From Novosphingobium sp. FKTRR1 (GTDB lineage Bacteria; Pseudomonadota; Alphaproteobacteria; Sphingomonadales; Sphingomonadaceae): a stretch of DNA of 64,000 bases. Where the stretch lies: positions 78,004-142,003 of the forward strand of contig NZ_JAIZDA010000010.1 of the NCBI RefSeq assembly GCF_020404405.1, written 5' to 3'. Below the pieces are notes generated by a model, which saw only the letters and a list, made by a program, of their open reading frames with translations, ran no database searches and was not told where the DNA came from. A program made the translations under genes and the position numbers. Numbering within the stretch: position 1 is the stretch's first letter; each line of letters starts with the position of its first letter. Positions 16,403-25,120 of this stretch are shown piece after piece.

Positions 16403-17122
16403 TCAATCCCGCGCGGCTGAGCGCCAGGTGGCATAAAGCACGGTATCATTGGCACCCAACGCATCGACGAACTGGTCGAGTTCATCGCTGTCGACGTTGG
16501 TGACCATCAAATGCGCATCGATTTCGACCTTGCCGCCTGCTTGTTCGCGCGTGGTGATTTCCGCAACCGGCAATTTGGCCTCGGCAAGGCGTTCTTCAAG
16601 CATGTCGGCCAGCGCGCCTGCATGCCCCTGCCCGACGATGGTGACGGTATAGCTCGCCTCGAGCACCCGCCCGGCCACCGGAATGCGGTTGATCACGTCG
16701 ACCAGCGGGCGCAGGATCGTGTTGGCCCCCAGCACGCAGGCGGTCAGCAGCGCAGCTTCGGCCAGCAGATCGCTGCCCGCGATCGCCCCCACCGCGGCCG
16801 AGCACCACAGCGTCGCAGCCGTGTTCAGCCCGCGCACGTTGGTGCCTTCCTTCATGATCACCCCCGCGCCGAGGAACCCTATCCCCGAGACGACATAGGC
16901 GATCACCCGGATCGATTCGACATCGCCACCAAGCCTGCGGCCAAGGTCGACGAACGCCGATGCGCCGATGGCCACCAGCGCATTGGTTCGCAACCCCGCC
17001 GTGCGCTGGCGGTATTGCCGTTCAGCACCGATCAGGGTGCCAAACGCGAACGCCGCCAGATAGGACACGACCGTATCGGCGAACGATGCCGCCTGAAAGG
17101 TTTCGAACAGGCGTAAGGTCAT
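16403..17122 (-). CDS. MgtC/SapB family membrane protein
   Basis: 239 aa. The N-terminal half has about five membrane segments with the family motif FGTLIGAERQYRQRTAGLRTNALVAI split here as FGTLIGAERQ and TAGLRTNALV, plus GIGFLGAGVIMKEG and GLNTAATLWCSAAVGA. The C-terminal 100 residues form a soluble ACT-like domain. MgtC-type proteins modulate F-type ATPase or adapt cells to low magnesium; that role is known from pathogens and not demonstrated for this branch. It overlaps the dipeptidyl peptidase gene upstream by 4 nt (ATGA), an unusual pairing that suggests co-transcription rather than shared function. Confidence 0.85.
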   Translation of the reverse strand: MTLRLFETFQAASFADTVVSYLAAFAFGTLIGAERQYRQRTAGLRTNALVAIGASAFVDLGRRLGGDVESIRVIAYVVSGIGFLGAGVIMKEGTNVRGLNTAATLWCSAAVGAIAGSDLLAEAALLTACVLGANTILRPLVDVINRIPVAGRVLEASYTVTIVGQGHAGALADMLEERLAEAKLPVAEITTREQAGGKVEIDAHLMVTNVDSDELDQFVDALGANDTVLYATWRSAARD

Positions 17123-19467
17123 CCCCCGCCACCTTGGCCCGGAGCCCTGCCGCCACCCGGCACACCATGCGCATCCAGAAAGCGGAACACGGTTTCATAC
17201 AGATGTTTGCTGATCTTCGGCCCACCGATGGCATGGGTCTGGCCGGGATAGAGCATCATCTCGAAAGGCACCGCTTCTGCCTGCAACTTGGCGATGAGCG
17301 CGGTCGAGTTGTCGAACACCACGTTGTCATCGCTCATTCCATGGATCAGCAGCAGCGGATCGGCGATCTTGCCGGCATCAGCCAGCGCGCCCGACTTGGC
17401 ATAGACCTCTGGCACCTGGCGCGGATCGCCCAGATAACGCTCGGTGTAAGTCGTGTCGTACAAGTCCCACTTCGTCACCGGCGCCACCGCGATCCCGGCG
17501 GCAACCGCCCCGGGCCGCGCCTCCAGCATCTTGAGCGTCATGTATCCGCCATAGGACCAGCCGAACGTCGCCACTCGCGCCGGATCGACGAACGGCAATT
17601 TCTTGAGATAGTCGATCCCGGCCAGTTGGTCCGCCACCTCGACAGTGCCCATCGCGTGCCAGATCTGGCTTTCGAAGGCGGTGCCGCGATTGTCCGAACC
17701 GCGATTGTCGATGGCAAACCAGATGTAGCCTTTGTCCACCACCGCCTGCGGCAGCGGCCCGTGCCAGGCGCGCTTGACCACCTGCATGTGCGGCCCGCCG
17801 TAATGATAGGTGAACACCGGATAGCGCTTGCCCGGCTCAAGCGGCGGCGTCAGCATCATCCAGTGCAGATCGCTGCCGTCCGCCGCCTTGATCGTGCCGT
17901 ACTGCGCGCGGACGTGCCCGGCCATGTAGGGCGCATAGGGATGTTCGCCCTCGACGCGGTTTTCCTCAATCCACGCCACGCGCTTGCCCGCGACATCGGC
18001 CAGATAGCTTTGCGGCGGTTGCGTGTCGGAACTGCGCGTCACGATCATCGCCTGCGCCTTGGCATCCATCGTCGCCGCGTTGTCAAAGCCTGCGTCGGTC
18101 AGCCGCTCCACTTGCTCGGGATGCGCCAGATCAAGCGCATAGACCTGACCGGTCAGCGGATCGTCGCGGTTGGCGGCAAAGAACACGCGACCCGCCTTTT
18201 GGTCGACGCCGACCAGCGCGATCACTTCCCAAGCGCCACGGGTCAATTGCTGCCATTTGCCCTTGGCAAAGCGGTAAAGGTGGCCGTGCCGGTCGCGCTC
18301 GGACCACCACACCAGGCTGCCGTCCTTCAGGAAGCGATAGCTGTGCGACAGGTTGATCCAGTTGCGCGGCCCCGCCTTTTCGCTGAACAGCACATGCGAT
18401 GCGCCCGTGGCCGGATCGACCGCCAGCATGTCGAGCTGCGTCTGCGCCCGGTTCAGCCGCTGGACGTAAAGCGTGGCCCCATCGGGCGCCCAGTCGACAC
18501 GGGCGAGGTAGATGTCCTTGTCAGGGCCCAGATCGACCTGCACTTTGCCGCTGCCATCGGCCTTGACCACCCACAGTGAGGCCTCGACATTGGCCGTGCC
18601 CGCAGCCGGATAGCGTTGCTGATACGTCGATGTGCCCGCCCCGCCGATCGACGTGCGGGTGACCACGCCGACTTGCGCTTCGTCAAAGCGTTCGACCGCC
18701 AGCCGCGTCTCGTCCGGGGCCCACCAGAAGCCGACCTGCCGGTCCATTTCCTCTTGCGCGGCGAACTCGGCCTCGCCCCAATGCACGGTCTCGCTCGCCT
18801 CGACCGGGGTGATCGGCTGCGCCGGTGCATCGAGCGGACCGACCCACAGCCGCCGGTCGCGGACATAGGCGATGCGCCCGCCCTTTGGCCCCAGCGCGGG
18901 ATTGAGCACGCCGCCATCGGTACCCGGAACCGCGCTTGCGCCGGGAATGGCACTGGCCTTGCCATCAAGCCCGGCCAGGAACAGCTCGCCATCCAGCGGC
19001 ACCAGCACCGACTTGCCGTCGGCCGCCCAATCGTACGACACGATGCCCTTCAGGTCGCCGATGCGCTGGCGTTCGCGCTGCATCTTCTCGGCCTCGGACA
19101 GCGCCCGTCCGCTCGACAGCGCCTTGGAATCGACCAGCATGCGCCAGTTGCCCGCCTGCCGGTCAAAGCCCCACAGATCATAGCGCTCGCGCTCGTCCGC
19201 TCGGTTGCGCAACTGGGTCAACCAGGTGCCATCGGGCGAAAGCCGCACACCGCGCGGGCTGGACCCGTTGATCGCCGGGCTGGCGAAGACGCGCTCGAGC
19301 GACAAGGCAGTGGTCGCTTGGGGGGCATGGGGCTGAGGCACGGCCTGATCCTTCGCTGGGGCACCGGACGGCCCGGTGGTCTGCGGTTCAGCGCAAAGCC
19401 GCGAAGGCACGAGCGCGGGCATAGTCAGCAGCAGGGCCGCTGTCAGGAAGCGGTGGGGCGTTCGCAT
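17119..19467 (-). CDS. Dipeptidyl peptidase IV-like serine peptidase (S9B)
   Basis: 782 aa. Exported enzyme that removes N-terminal X-Pro dipeptides. A signal peptide (RFLTAALLLTMPALVPSRLCA) is followed by the eight-bladed propeller domain, which includes WWAPDETRLAVERFDEAQV with the Glu pair region (WGEAEFAAQEEMDRQ), then the alpha/beta-hydrolase domain. The catalytic triad is visible: Ser in GWSYGGYMT near residue 637, Asp in HGMSDDNVVFDNS and His in YPGQTHAIGG. Length and order match bacterial DPP IV. It is the upstream gene of a pair with the MgtC-type gene. Confidence 0.9.
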   Translation of the reverse strand: MRTPHRFLTAALLLTMPALVPSRLCAEPQTTGPSGAPAKDQAVPQPHAPQATTALSLERVFASPAINGSSPRGVRLSPDGTWLTQLRNRADERERYDLWGFDRQAGNWRMLVDSKALSSGRALSEAEKMQRERQRIGDLKGIVSYDWAADGKSVLVPLDGELFLAGLDGKASAIPGASAVPGTDGGVLNPALGPKGGRIAYVRDRRLWVGPLDAPAQPITPVEASETVHWGEAEFAAQEEMDRQVGFWWAPDETRLAVERFDEAQVGVVTRTSIGGAGTSTYQQRYPAAGTANVEASLWVVKADGSGKVQVDLGPDKDIYLARVDWAPDGATLYVQRLNRAQTQLDMLAVDPATGASHVLFSEKAGPRNWINLSHSYRFLKDGSLVWWSERDRHGHLYRFAKGKWQQLTRGAWEVIALVGVDQKAGRVFFAANRDDPLTGQVYALDLAHPEQVERLTDAGFDNAATMDAKAQAMIVTRSSDTQPPQSYLADVAGKRVAWIEENRVEGEHPYAPYMAGHVRAQYGTIKAADGSDLHWMMLTPPLEPGKRYPVFTYHYGGPHMQVVKRAWHGPLPQAVVDKGYIWFAIDNRGSDNRGTAFESQIWHAMGTVEVADQLAGIDYLKKLPFVDPARVATFGWSYGGYMTLKMLEARPGAVAAGIAVAPVTKWDLYDTTYTERYLGDPRQVPEVYAKSGALADAGKIADPLLLIHGMSDDNVVFDNSTALIAKLQAEAVPFEMMLYPGQTHAIGGPKISKHLYETVFRFLDAHGVPGGGRAPGQGGGG

Positions 19468-19523
19468 GCGCGGGCTCCGTAGTGGCTGGGATCGGGACAG
19501 CAGGGAGGAGGATGGCGGGCAGC

Positions 19524-19559
19524 AAAAAGGGCGCCCTGGCTGGCTGCCAGGACGCCCTT
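19524..19559 (-). terminator. Rho-independent terminator of the rplS operon
   Basis: On the minus strand AAGGGCGTCCTGGC pairs with GCCAGGGCGCCCTT around a 5-nt loop (14 bp with one G-T), followed directly by TTTTT. It lies 50 nt downstream of the rplS stop. Confidence 0.9.
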
Positions 19560-19608
19560 CTGTACGGTTTGACCCGTCTTGTCGGCGGTGGGCTTGTGCC
19601 CGTCCTGA

Positions 19609-19989
19609 TCAACCAGCCTTATCGGTCTTGGTAATCTTGCGCTCGGCAATACGCGCCGATTTGCCGGTACGACCACGCAGGTAGTACAGCTTGGCACGAC
19701 GCACGACGCCGCGGCGAACCACGGTGATCGAATCGATGTTCGGCGAATACAGCGGGAACACGCGCTCCACGCCTTCACCGAACGACATCTTGCGCACGGT
19801 GAAGTTGGAACCCAGACCACGGTTCGAACGCGCGATAACCACGCCTTCGTAGGCCTGAACGCGGGTGCGCTCGCCTTCGACCACGCGCACGCCAACGCGC
19901 ACGGTGTCGCCCGCACGGAAGTCGGGGATTTCCTTCTTCGCCTTGTATTCGGCGATGGCTTCAGCTTCAAGCTGCTGAATCAGGTTCAT
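19609..19989 (-). CDS. rplS: 50S ribosomal protein L19
   Basis: 126 aa, located at the 30S-50S interface. The family signature is present throughout: [54 protein letters not shown] and [22 protein letters not shown] 19989 lies 2 nt from the trmD stop (19992), consistent with coupled expression; a longer frame up to 20112 only reads through the 3' end of trmD. It is the last gene of the ffh-rpsP-rimM-trmD-rplS cluster and is followed by a strong terminator. Confidence 0.97.
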   Translation of the reverse strand: MNLIQQLEAEAIAEYKAKKEIPDFRAGDTVRVGVRVVEGERTRVQAYEGVVIARSNRGLGSNFTVRKMSFGEGVERVFPLYSPNIDSITVVRRGVVRRAKLYYLRGRTGKSARIAERKITKTDKAG

Positions 19990-19991
19990 TT

Positions 19992-20732
19992 TCAATCGTC
20001 CTGCACGTCTCGTTGCGCGCCAGAGGCAGACTGGACCCGAACGCCGGTGTGGCGCTCCCAAAGGTCCGGCCTGCGTGACCGGGTATCGACTTCCGAACGG
20101 CGTTTCCGCCACTCCGCGATTTTTCCATGATCCCCCGATCGCAACACTTCAGGGATCAATCGCCCTTCCCACTCAGCGGGTCGGGTGTAGTGGGGATATT
20201 CCAGCAAGCCGTTCTCGAACGACTCTTCGGTCCCACTTGAAGCCGCGCCCATTACGCCGGGAAGCAGGCGAATGCAAGCATCCAGCAACATCAGCGCCGC
20301 ACATTCCCCGCCCGACAGCACGATGTCGCCCACCGACACTTCCTCGACCTGCCGGCCCTCGAAGATGCGCTCGTCAAATCCTTCGAACCGCCCGCATAGC
20401 ACGATCACGCCGGGGCCAGCCGCCAGCTCGCGCACCCGCTGCTGCGTCAGCGGACGCCCGCGCGGAGTCATCGCGATGACGGGGCGATCTGCGAGGTTCT
20501 GGCGCGCAAAATCCACCGCCTTGGCCAGCACGTCGACGCGCAGCACCATCCCCGCGCCGCCGCCTGCGGGCGTGTCGTCCACGGTACGGTGCTTGTCGAT
20601 CGCGAAGTCGCGGATCTGCACCGCATCCATCGACCACTTGCCCTGCTCCAGCGCACGGCCCGCCAAGCTGACGCCAAGGGGGCCGGGAAACATTTCAGGG
20701 TACAAGGTGAGGACGGTTGCAGTGAAGGTCAT
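19992..20732 (-). CDS. trmD: tRNA (guanine37-N1)-methyltransferase
   Basis: 246 aa. SPOUT methyltransferase that forms m1G37 to prevent frameshifting. Clear motifs are [10 protein letters not shown] at the N-terminus, [12 protein letters not shown], the knot segment [13 protein letters not shown] and [19 protein letters not shown]. Length is typical. Its ATG overlaps the stop of an unrelated membrane protein gene by 4 nt (20729-20732); in relatives the upstream neighbour is rimM, so accessory genes have been placed between them without disturbing trmD. The C-terminal part GEHTGVRV-like region is slightly diverged but complete. Confidence 0.96.
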   Translation of the reverse strand: MTFTATVLTLYPEMFPGPLGVSLAGRALEQGKWSMDAVQIRDFAIDKHRTVDDTPAGGGAGMVLRVDVLAKAVDFARQNLADRPVIAMTPRGRPLTQQRVRELAAGPGVIVLCGRFEGFDERIFEGRQVEEVSVGDIVLSGGECAALMLLDACIRLLPGVMGAASSGTEESFENGLLEYPHYTRPAEWEGRLIPEVLRSGDHGKIAEWRKRRSEVDTRSRRPDLWERHTGVRVQSASGAQRDVQDD

Positions 20733-21085
20733 TCTGAAGGTGCTGCCAAGCTGGATTTGATCGGGCGACGAGCCAGAGCTAAACCGGCTCGCGCTGTCAA
20801 TGAACCAATCACGGCAAACAAACCAGCAAGCACGAGCCAGATGGTGCTGAGATCAGCGTTGAACGAGCAGGCGTCGATGCCGCATTGTTCCGTCTGCGTC
20901 AGCAGCGCTTCACTATAAATGTAAACGCAAAACATGCCGAGAAGGGCTGGCGCCGGAATACAGGACCAACCCACAATTTTGATAGATGACCAGGCAGGCT
21001 TCCCTAAGCCGAGGCCATAGCCTGCTGCGGCTGGCCATATGCACACGATCACAAAAATCATCATTGGAACGATCAGAGCACTCAT
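20729..21085 (-). CDS. Small integral membrane protein of unknown function
   Basis: 118 aa from ATG 21085. Three to four hydrophobic segments are evident (residues 1-20, 35-55, 80-100) with two Cys in a short periplasmic-looking loop ([11 protein letters not shown]). No family recognised. The composition is clearly A+T-richer than the surroundings: 29 G/C of 60 in 20881-20940, against about two thirds elsewhere, suggesting recent acquisition. It overlaps the vapC stop by 4 nt upstream (ATGA) and trmD by 4 nt downstream, so it is embedded in a continuous coupled series. ATG 21085 is chosen over 21097 because of the ATGA overlap. Confidence 0.6.
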   Translation of the reverse strand: MSALIVPMMIFVIVCIWPAAAGYGLGLGKPAWSSIKIVGWSCIPAPALLGMFCVYIYSEALLTQTEQCGIDACSFNADLSTIWLVLAGLFAVIGSLTARAGLALARRPIKSSLAAPSE

Positions 21086-21462
21086 CCCACCGTCCAATTC
21101 TCGACCTTCAACCCCTGCACATCGGCGAAATCGGCTTCATTGTTCGTCACCACCGTTGCGCCGATGCTGAGCGCATGGGCCGCAAGCAGACGGTCGAAGC
21201 GGGCGTGCTTGAAAGGCAGGCGGGCGTATTCTCGCGCGGCGGCCTCGTCAAAGGGCAGGATCGGCACGACCGATACGAAATCCTCGATGACGTCGCGATC
21301 AGGCGGATGGCCGAGGTTCACTCCCATCACGATCTCGGCGAAGCATACTGCTGAAATACCCACCTCACCCGGATCGCACTCCGCCAGCCGCCCTCGCAGA
21401 GCGGGGTGGGTTCCAAGCATGGCGTAGATCGAACAATCGGTATCGAGCAGATATGCAATCAT
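21082..21462 (-). CDS. vapC: VapC-type PIN-domain ribonuclease toxin
   Basis: 126 aa. Mg-dependent RNase of the VapBC type II toxin-antitoxin family. The four acidic/polar active-site positions are visible: Asp7 in YLLDTDCSIY, Glu43 in FAEIVMG, Asp90 in HARFDRLLAAHA and Asn108/Asp111 in TNNEADF. The usual D-x-L/I-I-A-A-H-A motif reads DRLLAAHA. It overlaps the antitoxin gene by 4 nt (ATGA) at 21459-21462, the standard coupled arrangement. All catalytic residues are present, so the toxin is probably active. Target RNA cannot be deduced. Confidence 0.88.
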   Translation of the reverse strand: MIAYLLDTDCSIYAMLGTHPALRGRLAECDPGEVGISAVCFAEIVMGVNLGHPPDRDVIEDFVSVVPILPFDEAAAREYARLPFKHARFDRLLAAHALSIGATVVTNNEADFADVQGLKVENWTVG

Positions 21463-21731
21463 TTGGTCGCATTCGCCGCGCGCGCGGCGATGGTGCTGGG
21501 TCGTTCATCGAAATCGCGCCGTCCGGGAACCTTCAGCCCCTTCGCCTTGCCCCAGAACTTACTGACGTCGAGCTTTGCCTTCGCCTGTGGCTTGGGGCGG
21601 ATCAGCAAGTCGCCGCTGTCATCCCGAGCGACGATCCACTCCTGATCGGGCTCCACCCCGAGCGCCGCCGGGATGCGAATGGCGACCGAGTTGCCCGACT
21701 TGAAGCTCTTGGCTATGTATTCCCGACCCAT
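21459..21731 (-). CDS. vapB: VapB-type antitoxin (AbrB/SpoVT fold)
   Basis: 90 aa from ATG 21731, which has GGAG 7 nt upstream; an in-frame start at 21764 would read through the operator. The N-terminal swapped-hairpin DNA-binding domain reads AKSFKSGNSVAIRIPAALG...DQEWIV, typical of the VapB/MazE type; the C-terminal tail (KFWGKAKGLKVPGRRDFDER) would bind and block VapC. It lies directly upstream of vapC with a 4-nt overlap. Two GTATATAC palindromes just before the gene are the likely site of autorepression. Confidence 0.85.
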   Translation of the reverse strand: MGREYIAKSFKSGNSVAIRIPAALGVEPDQEWIVARDDSGDLLIRPKPQAKAKLDVSKFWGKAKGLKVPGRRDFDERPSTIAARAANATK

Positions 21732-21741
21732 GACGGACTCC

Positions 21742-21762
21742 GTATATACATCGCGTATATAC
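21742..21762 (-). promoter_or_regulatory. Probable VapBC autoregulatory operator
   Basis: The perfect 8-bp palindrome GTATATAC occurs twice, at 21742-21749 and 21755-21762, 13 bp apart start to start, 11 nt before the vapB start. The TATA-rich cores could also contain the -10 element. Two small palindromes over the promoter are the normal target of AbrB-type antitoxins. Confidence 0.7.
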
Positions 21763-21778
21763 ACTACGCGCGTTCACT

Positions 21779-23311
21779 TCAATCCTTCCCCTCCACCGCA
21801 AAGCGCAGCGCCTGCACCGTCACCGGCCGCGTCGGTGCGAGCAGCAGTTCACCATGCACCGTGCCGCTGGAACAGACCCATGTGAACGCGCCCGTCAGCG
21901 CCCCGCCCGGCACGATCGGCGCGGCAGTGTCGCACGTGCCCGCCTTCGCCTTCGCCTCGGCCAGAGCCTTGCTCCAGTTGGCCTCGGTGCGGTCCATGGC
22001 GAAGTTCATCGCAACCTTGCCCGCCAGCGGGGCCACGCCGCCTTGCGCCCACACGGTGCGGGTCAGCCCATAGAACGCGGCGAGATCGCTTGAGACGGGC
22101 ACCGCAGGCCGCTTGACGAGCCCTTTGGCCAGCAACAGCGCCGCTGTGTCCCACGTCGCGGGGGACGGACCGGAATAAGTGCGGTTGGTCAGCGCGAACA
22201 GGCCGACGCCGAACTCGGGCAGCAGCAGAACGTGGCTGCCATAGCCGGGAAAGCCGCCACCGTGGTTCATGGTGAGGCCGAACTCGCAATCCTGCACCAC
22301 GCGCCAGCCCATGCCATAGGCGAGCGCGCCGGGACACGCCGCTCCGCCGCTCGATCCGGGCCGGTGGTTGACCGACTGGAAGTTCAGCCCTTGCGCCACT
22401 TGCCGCACGGTGGCGCGCCTGACCGGGCCGGTATCGGCTCCATCGCGCGGCGGCCATGCCGACAGCACGAAGCCGACCCATTTGGCATAATCGGTGGCGC
22501 TCACCTCAAGCCCGCCCATCGCGTTGAACGCGCCGTCCTTCATCGTCGGCTCCAGCGCCCAAGCATCGTTTTCCCAGCGGTAGCCGATGGCGCGCTTGTC
22601 TTGCGGGTGAGCGAACACGTCAAACCCGCTGGCAGTCATCCCCAGCGGGCCGAGCAGCGTCTTGCCGACGTAATCGGTATAGGGCGCGCCAGTAACGTTG
22701 GCGATCACCCGGCCAAGGATGGCAAAGCCAAGGTTCGAATATTCGTAACTCATTTCGGGCGCACGGGTGAACGGCACGCCGGCGGCAAGCAGTTTGGTGA
22801 AGTCCTCCTGCGGCAGCACCTGCTGGCGATCGCCCCACGGGTCGTCGGTCACGAACCCGCCCACGTGGTGGAGCAGATCGCCGACGGTGATCTTCGGGCT
22901 GTCGGTGGTGGGATACGTCCAGCCGCGCATTTCGGGCACGTACTTTTCCGCCGGATCGTCGAGCGCCAGCAGCCCCTTGTCGCGCAAGCTCAGGATCGAC
23001 AGCGCGGTGAAGGCCTTGGTCATCGAGGCGATGCGGAACAGGCTGTCGGGTGTGACCGGGCGCCTGGTCGTCAAATCCTGTACGCCCAGCCCCTTGACCA
23101 GCACCAGGTTCCCGCCGCTGACCAAGCCATAGACCATGCCCGGCACGTGGTTTTCGGCCATCCACTTGGTGAAGATCGCGTCGATCTCGGGCGTGGCAGC
23201 ATGGAGCGCGGCGGGAGCGACGGCGACCGGCTCCACCGCAGCTTGCGCCTGCACCACAGTTGGCGCGACTATCGCGGCCAGAAGCAGCATTCCACCTGTC
23301 AACGCACGCAT
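21779..23311 (-). CDS. Serine hydrolase of the beta-lactamase (class C)/esterase family
   Basis: 510 aa. A signal peptide ends in VVQAQA near residue 24. The penicillin-recognising fold is intact: SMTK (Ser96-x-x-Lys99), Tyr-Ser-Asn in SYEYSNLGFAILG near residue 175, and HGG in MNHGGGFPGYGS, at the KTG-equivalent position. A C-terminal extension of about 120 residues follows. Such proteins may be esterases, peptidases or beta-lactamases; the sequence does not decide. GGAGG lies 7 nt before ATG 23311 (4 nt before an adjacent ATG at 23314). The open frame runs up to 23437 but starts inside the LysR gene. It lies 79 nt downstream of that regulator. Confidence 0.82.
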   Translation of the reverse strand: MRALTGGMLLLAAIVAPTVVQAQAAVEPVAVAPAALHAATPEIDAIFTKWMAENHVPGMVYGLVSGGNLVLVKGLGVQDLTTRRPVTPDSLFRIASMTKAFTALSILSLRDKGLLALDDPAEKYVPEMRGWTYPTTDSPKITVGDLLHHVGGFVTDDPWGDRQQVLPQEDFTKLLAAGVPFTRAPEMSYEYSNLGFAILGRVIANVTGAPYTDYVGKTLLGPLGMTASGFDVFAHPQDKRAIGYRWENDAWALEPTMKDGAFNAMGGLEVSATDYAKWVGFVLSAWPPRDGADTGPVRRATVRQVAQGLNFQSVNHRPGSSGGAACPGALAYGMGWRVVQDCEFGLTMNHGGGFPGYGSHVLLLPEFGVGLFALTNRTYSGPSPATWDTAALLLAKGLVKRPAVPVSSDLAAFYGLTRTVWAQGGVAPLAGKVAMNFAMDRTEANWSKALAEAKAKAGTCDTAAPIVPGGALTGAFTWVCSSGTVHGELLLAPTRPVTVQALRFAVEGKD

Positions 23312-23390
23312 CATCCATCCTCCGCCCATTCGATTGTGATGTATTGTGGCGGACCGAAGCGCGCTTGCCCAGCAGCGCGCGGCATCCTTT

Positions 23391-24314
23391 TCACGCAGGC
23401 TCGATCCAGGCTTCGGGCGGAGCGGCGCCGCGCGCACGCTCGGTCGCGAGTTCGGCGAACAACCATTCGCGGAAACGTTCGATCTTGCGCACCGCGCTGC
23501 GCCCTTCGGGCCGGACCAACCACAGCGAACCGGACGAGAAGTGGCAGGTCGGGAACGGCTGGACCAGCCGTCCCGAAGCGATCTCGTCGCGCCAGAACAT
23601 CGGGGTCATCAGCGCGATGCCGAAACCGGCACCGGCCAGCCGCGCCTCTTCGACCTGACTGTCGAGCGCGATGCCCGATTGCGTTGCGGCCGGCGCGGCC
23701 ACGCCCGACGCCTTGAACCAGCCCGCCCACCATTTGTCTTCGGGTGCAAGCCGCTGCACCCGCAACAGATCCTCGGGCCGCTCGATGGCATGGGCGCGCA
23801 CGAACTCGGGCGAGCAGATCGGCGTGACATGATAGCGCATCAGGAATTCGCGGGTCACGCCGGGCCACGGCCCCACGCCAGAGCGGATCGCCACATCAAT
23901 GCCATCCCGGTCGAAATCGGCCAGATTGCTGCTGGTGACCAGCCGCAGCGCCAGATCGGGCATGGCAAGCTGAAACCGGCCGATCCGCATGGCCAGCCAG
24001 GTGCCCCCGAACGAAGGGATCGTGCTGATCGCCAGCACGCCGCTGTCGTCGGCGCGCAACCCGGCAAAGGCCGTGGCCAGATCGTTCAGCGCTGCCGACA
24101 CCGCTGGCGCCAGGCGCCGTCCCGCATCGGACAGGCGCACGCGGCCACGTTCGCGCATGAACAGCGCCTGGCCGACGCGATCTTCCAATTGACGCACCTG
24201 ATAGCTGACGGCTGCCTGTGTCATGCCCAGCTCTTCGGCGGCGCGCGAAAAGTTTTCTAACCTTGCCGCAGCTTCGAACACGCGCACGGCTGAGAGAGGC
24301 GGCAGGGTGGGCAT
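23391..24314 (-). CDS. LysR-family transcriptional regulator (GcvA-like)
   Basis: 307 aa. The N-terminal winged helix-turn-helix reads LSAVRVFEAAARLENFSRAA-EELGMTQAAVSYQVRQLE (shown here in parts), and the remainder is a periplasmic-binding-type effector domain with LVRPEGRSAVRKIERFREWL at the end, typical of GcvA/AmpR-like members. ATG 24314 begins MPTLPPLSAVRV, the usual position; the open frame from 24380 is longer than needed. The neighbouring serine hydrolase is codirectional, unlike the divergent ampR-ampC arrangement, yet it is the most likely target with the divergent small gene at 24415. Confidence 0.87.
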   Translation of the reverse strand: MPTLPPLSAVRVFEAAARLENFSRAAEELGMTQAAVSYQVRQLEDRVGQALFMRERGRVRLSDAGRRLAPAVSAALNDLATAFAGLRADDSGVLAISTIPSFGGTWLAMRIGRFQLAMPDLALRLVTSSNLADFDRDGIDVAIRSGVGPWPGVTREFLMRYHVTPICSPEFVRAHAIERPEDLLRVQRLAPEDKWWAGWFKASGVAAPAATQSGIALDSQVEEARLAGAGFGIALMTPMFWRDEIASGRLVQPFPTCHFSSGSLWLVRPEGRSAVRKIERFREWLFAELATERARGAAPPEAWIEPA

Positions 24315-24414
24315 GCCCGAATGATAAGGCAGCCTTATACCCTTGGCCAGTCGTTTTGTTGGCCGGAACGCGCGAATCACGGCATCATTGCGCCATCAAT
24401 CCCGGAGACACACG

Positions 24415-24633
24415 ATGATGGATGAAGCCTGGACCCGCCACTGGGTCGCAGCGCGCGACGCTGCACGCGTCGCCCGCGCCGAACACCTTGCCGAGGCTGC
24501 CCGCAAGGGGACGCCCGCTCCATCGCTATGGGGTGATTTGCGCGCGTTGGTGCGCGATCTGATCAATCCGCCGACAAGCCGCCAGCCCAAGCCCGCGTGC
24601 GGCGAGCCGGAAAACTGTCAGTCTGCAGCGTAA
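24415..24633 (+). CDS. Small protein of unknown function
   Basis: 72 aa, charged, helical N-terminus rich in Ala, Arg and Trp (MMDEAWTRHWVAARDAARVA) followed by LWGDLRALVRDLINPP and a Cys-containing tail. GGAG lies 7 nt before ATG 24415, a proper ribosome-binding site. It is divergent from the LysR gene, sharing a 100-nt promoter region, and its 3' end overlaps the convergent rimM stop by 16 nt. No family recognised; coding is supported by the SD site and the family-like amphipathic composition only. Confidence 0.55.
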   Translation: MMDEAWTRHWVAARDAARVARAEHLAEAARKGTPAPSLWGDLRALVRDLINPPTSRQPKPACGEPENCQSAA

Positions 24634-25115
24634 GCCGCTTCGACGATCAGTCGTTCATCATTCCAGTCGGGCACGGCTTCGGGGCGCATCGGCACCATGA
24701 AGCGTTTGCCATCGGGCTTGCGGATCTCGATCACGTCGCCCGCTCCGAAGTTGTCGACCGCGATGCATTCGCCCAGCACCTCGGCCGTGGTGGAGATCAC
24801 TGGCAGGCCGATCAGGTCGGCGTGATAGTACTCGCCCTCGGCCAGGGCAGGCAAAGCAGAGCGCGGCACGGTCAAGGCCGTGCCGCGCAATTTTTCGGCC
24901 GCCGTGCGGTCGGGCACTTCGGCAAAGCGGGCGATCGCGCCGCCCTTGCCGTCATCGCGCAACGACTGCACGGTCAGGGTGCCGTCGTTGAACGCGCGAT
25001 AACGCTTCAACGCCGACACCCCTTCGCCAAACAGCTTGAGCCGCACGTCGCCGCCCACGCCATGCGCGCCGGATATGGCCGCCAGCGTGACCGGACGATC
25101 GTGCGCCACCTTCAA
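24618..25115 (-). CDS. rimM: Ribosome maturation factor RimM
   Basis: 165 aa. Assists assembly of the 30S head by binding S19. The N-terminal domain carries VTLAAISGAHGVGGDVRLK (family motif GxxGVxGxxRL), and the C-terminal PRC-barrel half contains EYYHADLIGLPV and FMVPMRPEAVPDWNDERLIVEA. It lies 5 nt downstream of rpsP on the same strand, as in most bacteria, but trmD is about 3.9 kb away instead of adjacent. Confidence 0.95.
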   Translation of the reverse strand: MKVAHDRPVTLAAISGAHGVGGDVRLKLFGEGVSALKRYRAFNDGTLTVQSLRDDGKGGAIARFAEVPDRTAAEKLRGTALTVPRSALPALAEGEYYHADLIGLPVISTTAEVLGECIAVDNFGAGDVIEIRKPDGKRFMVPMRPEAVPDWNDERLIVEAAYAAD

Positions 25116-25120
25116 AAGCC

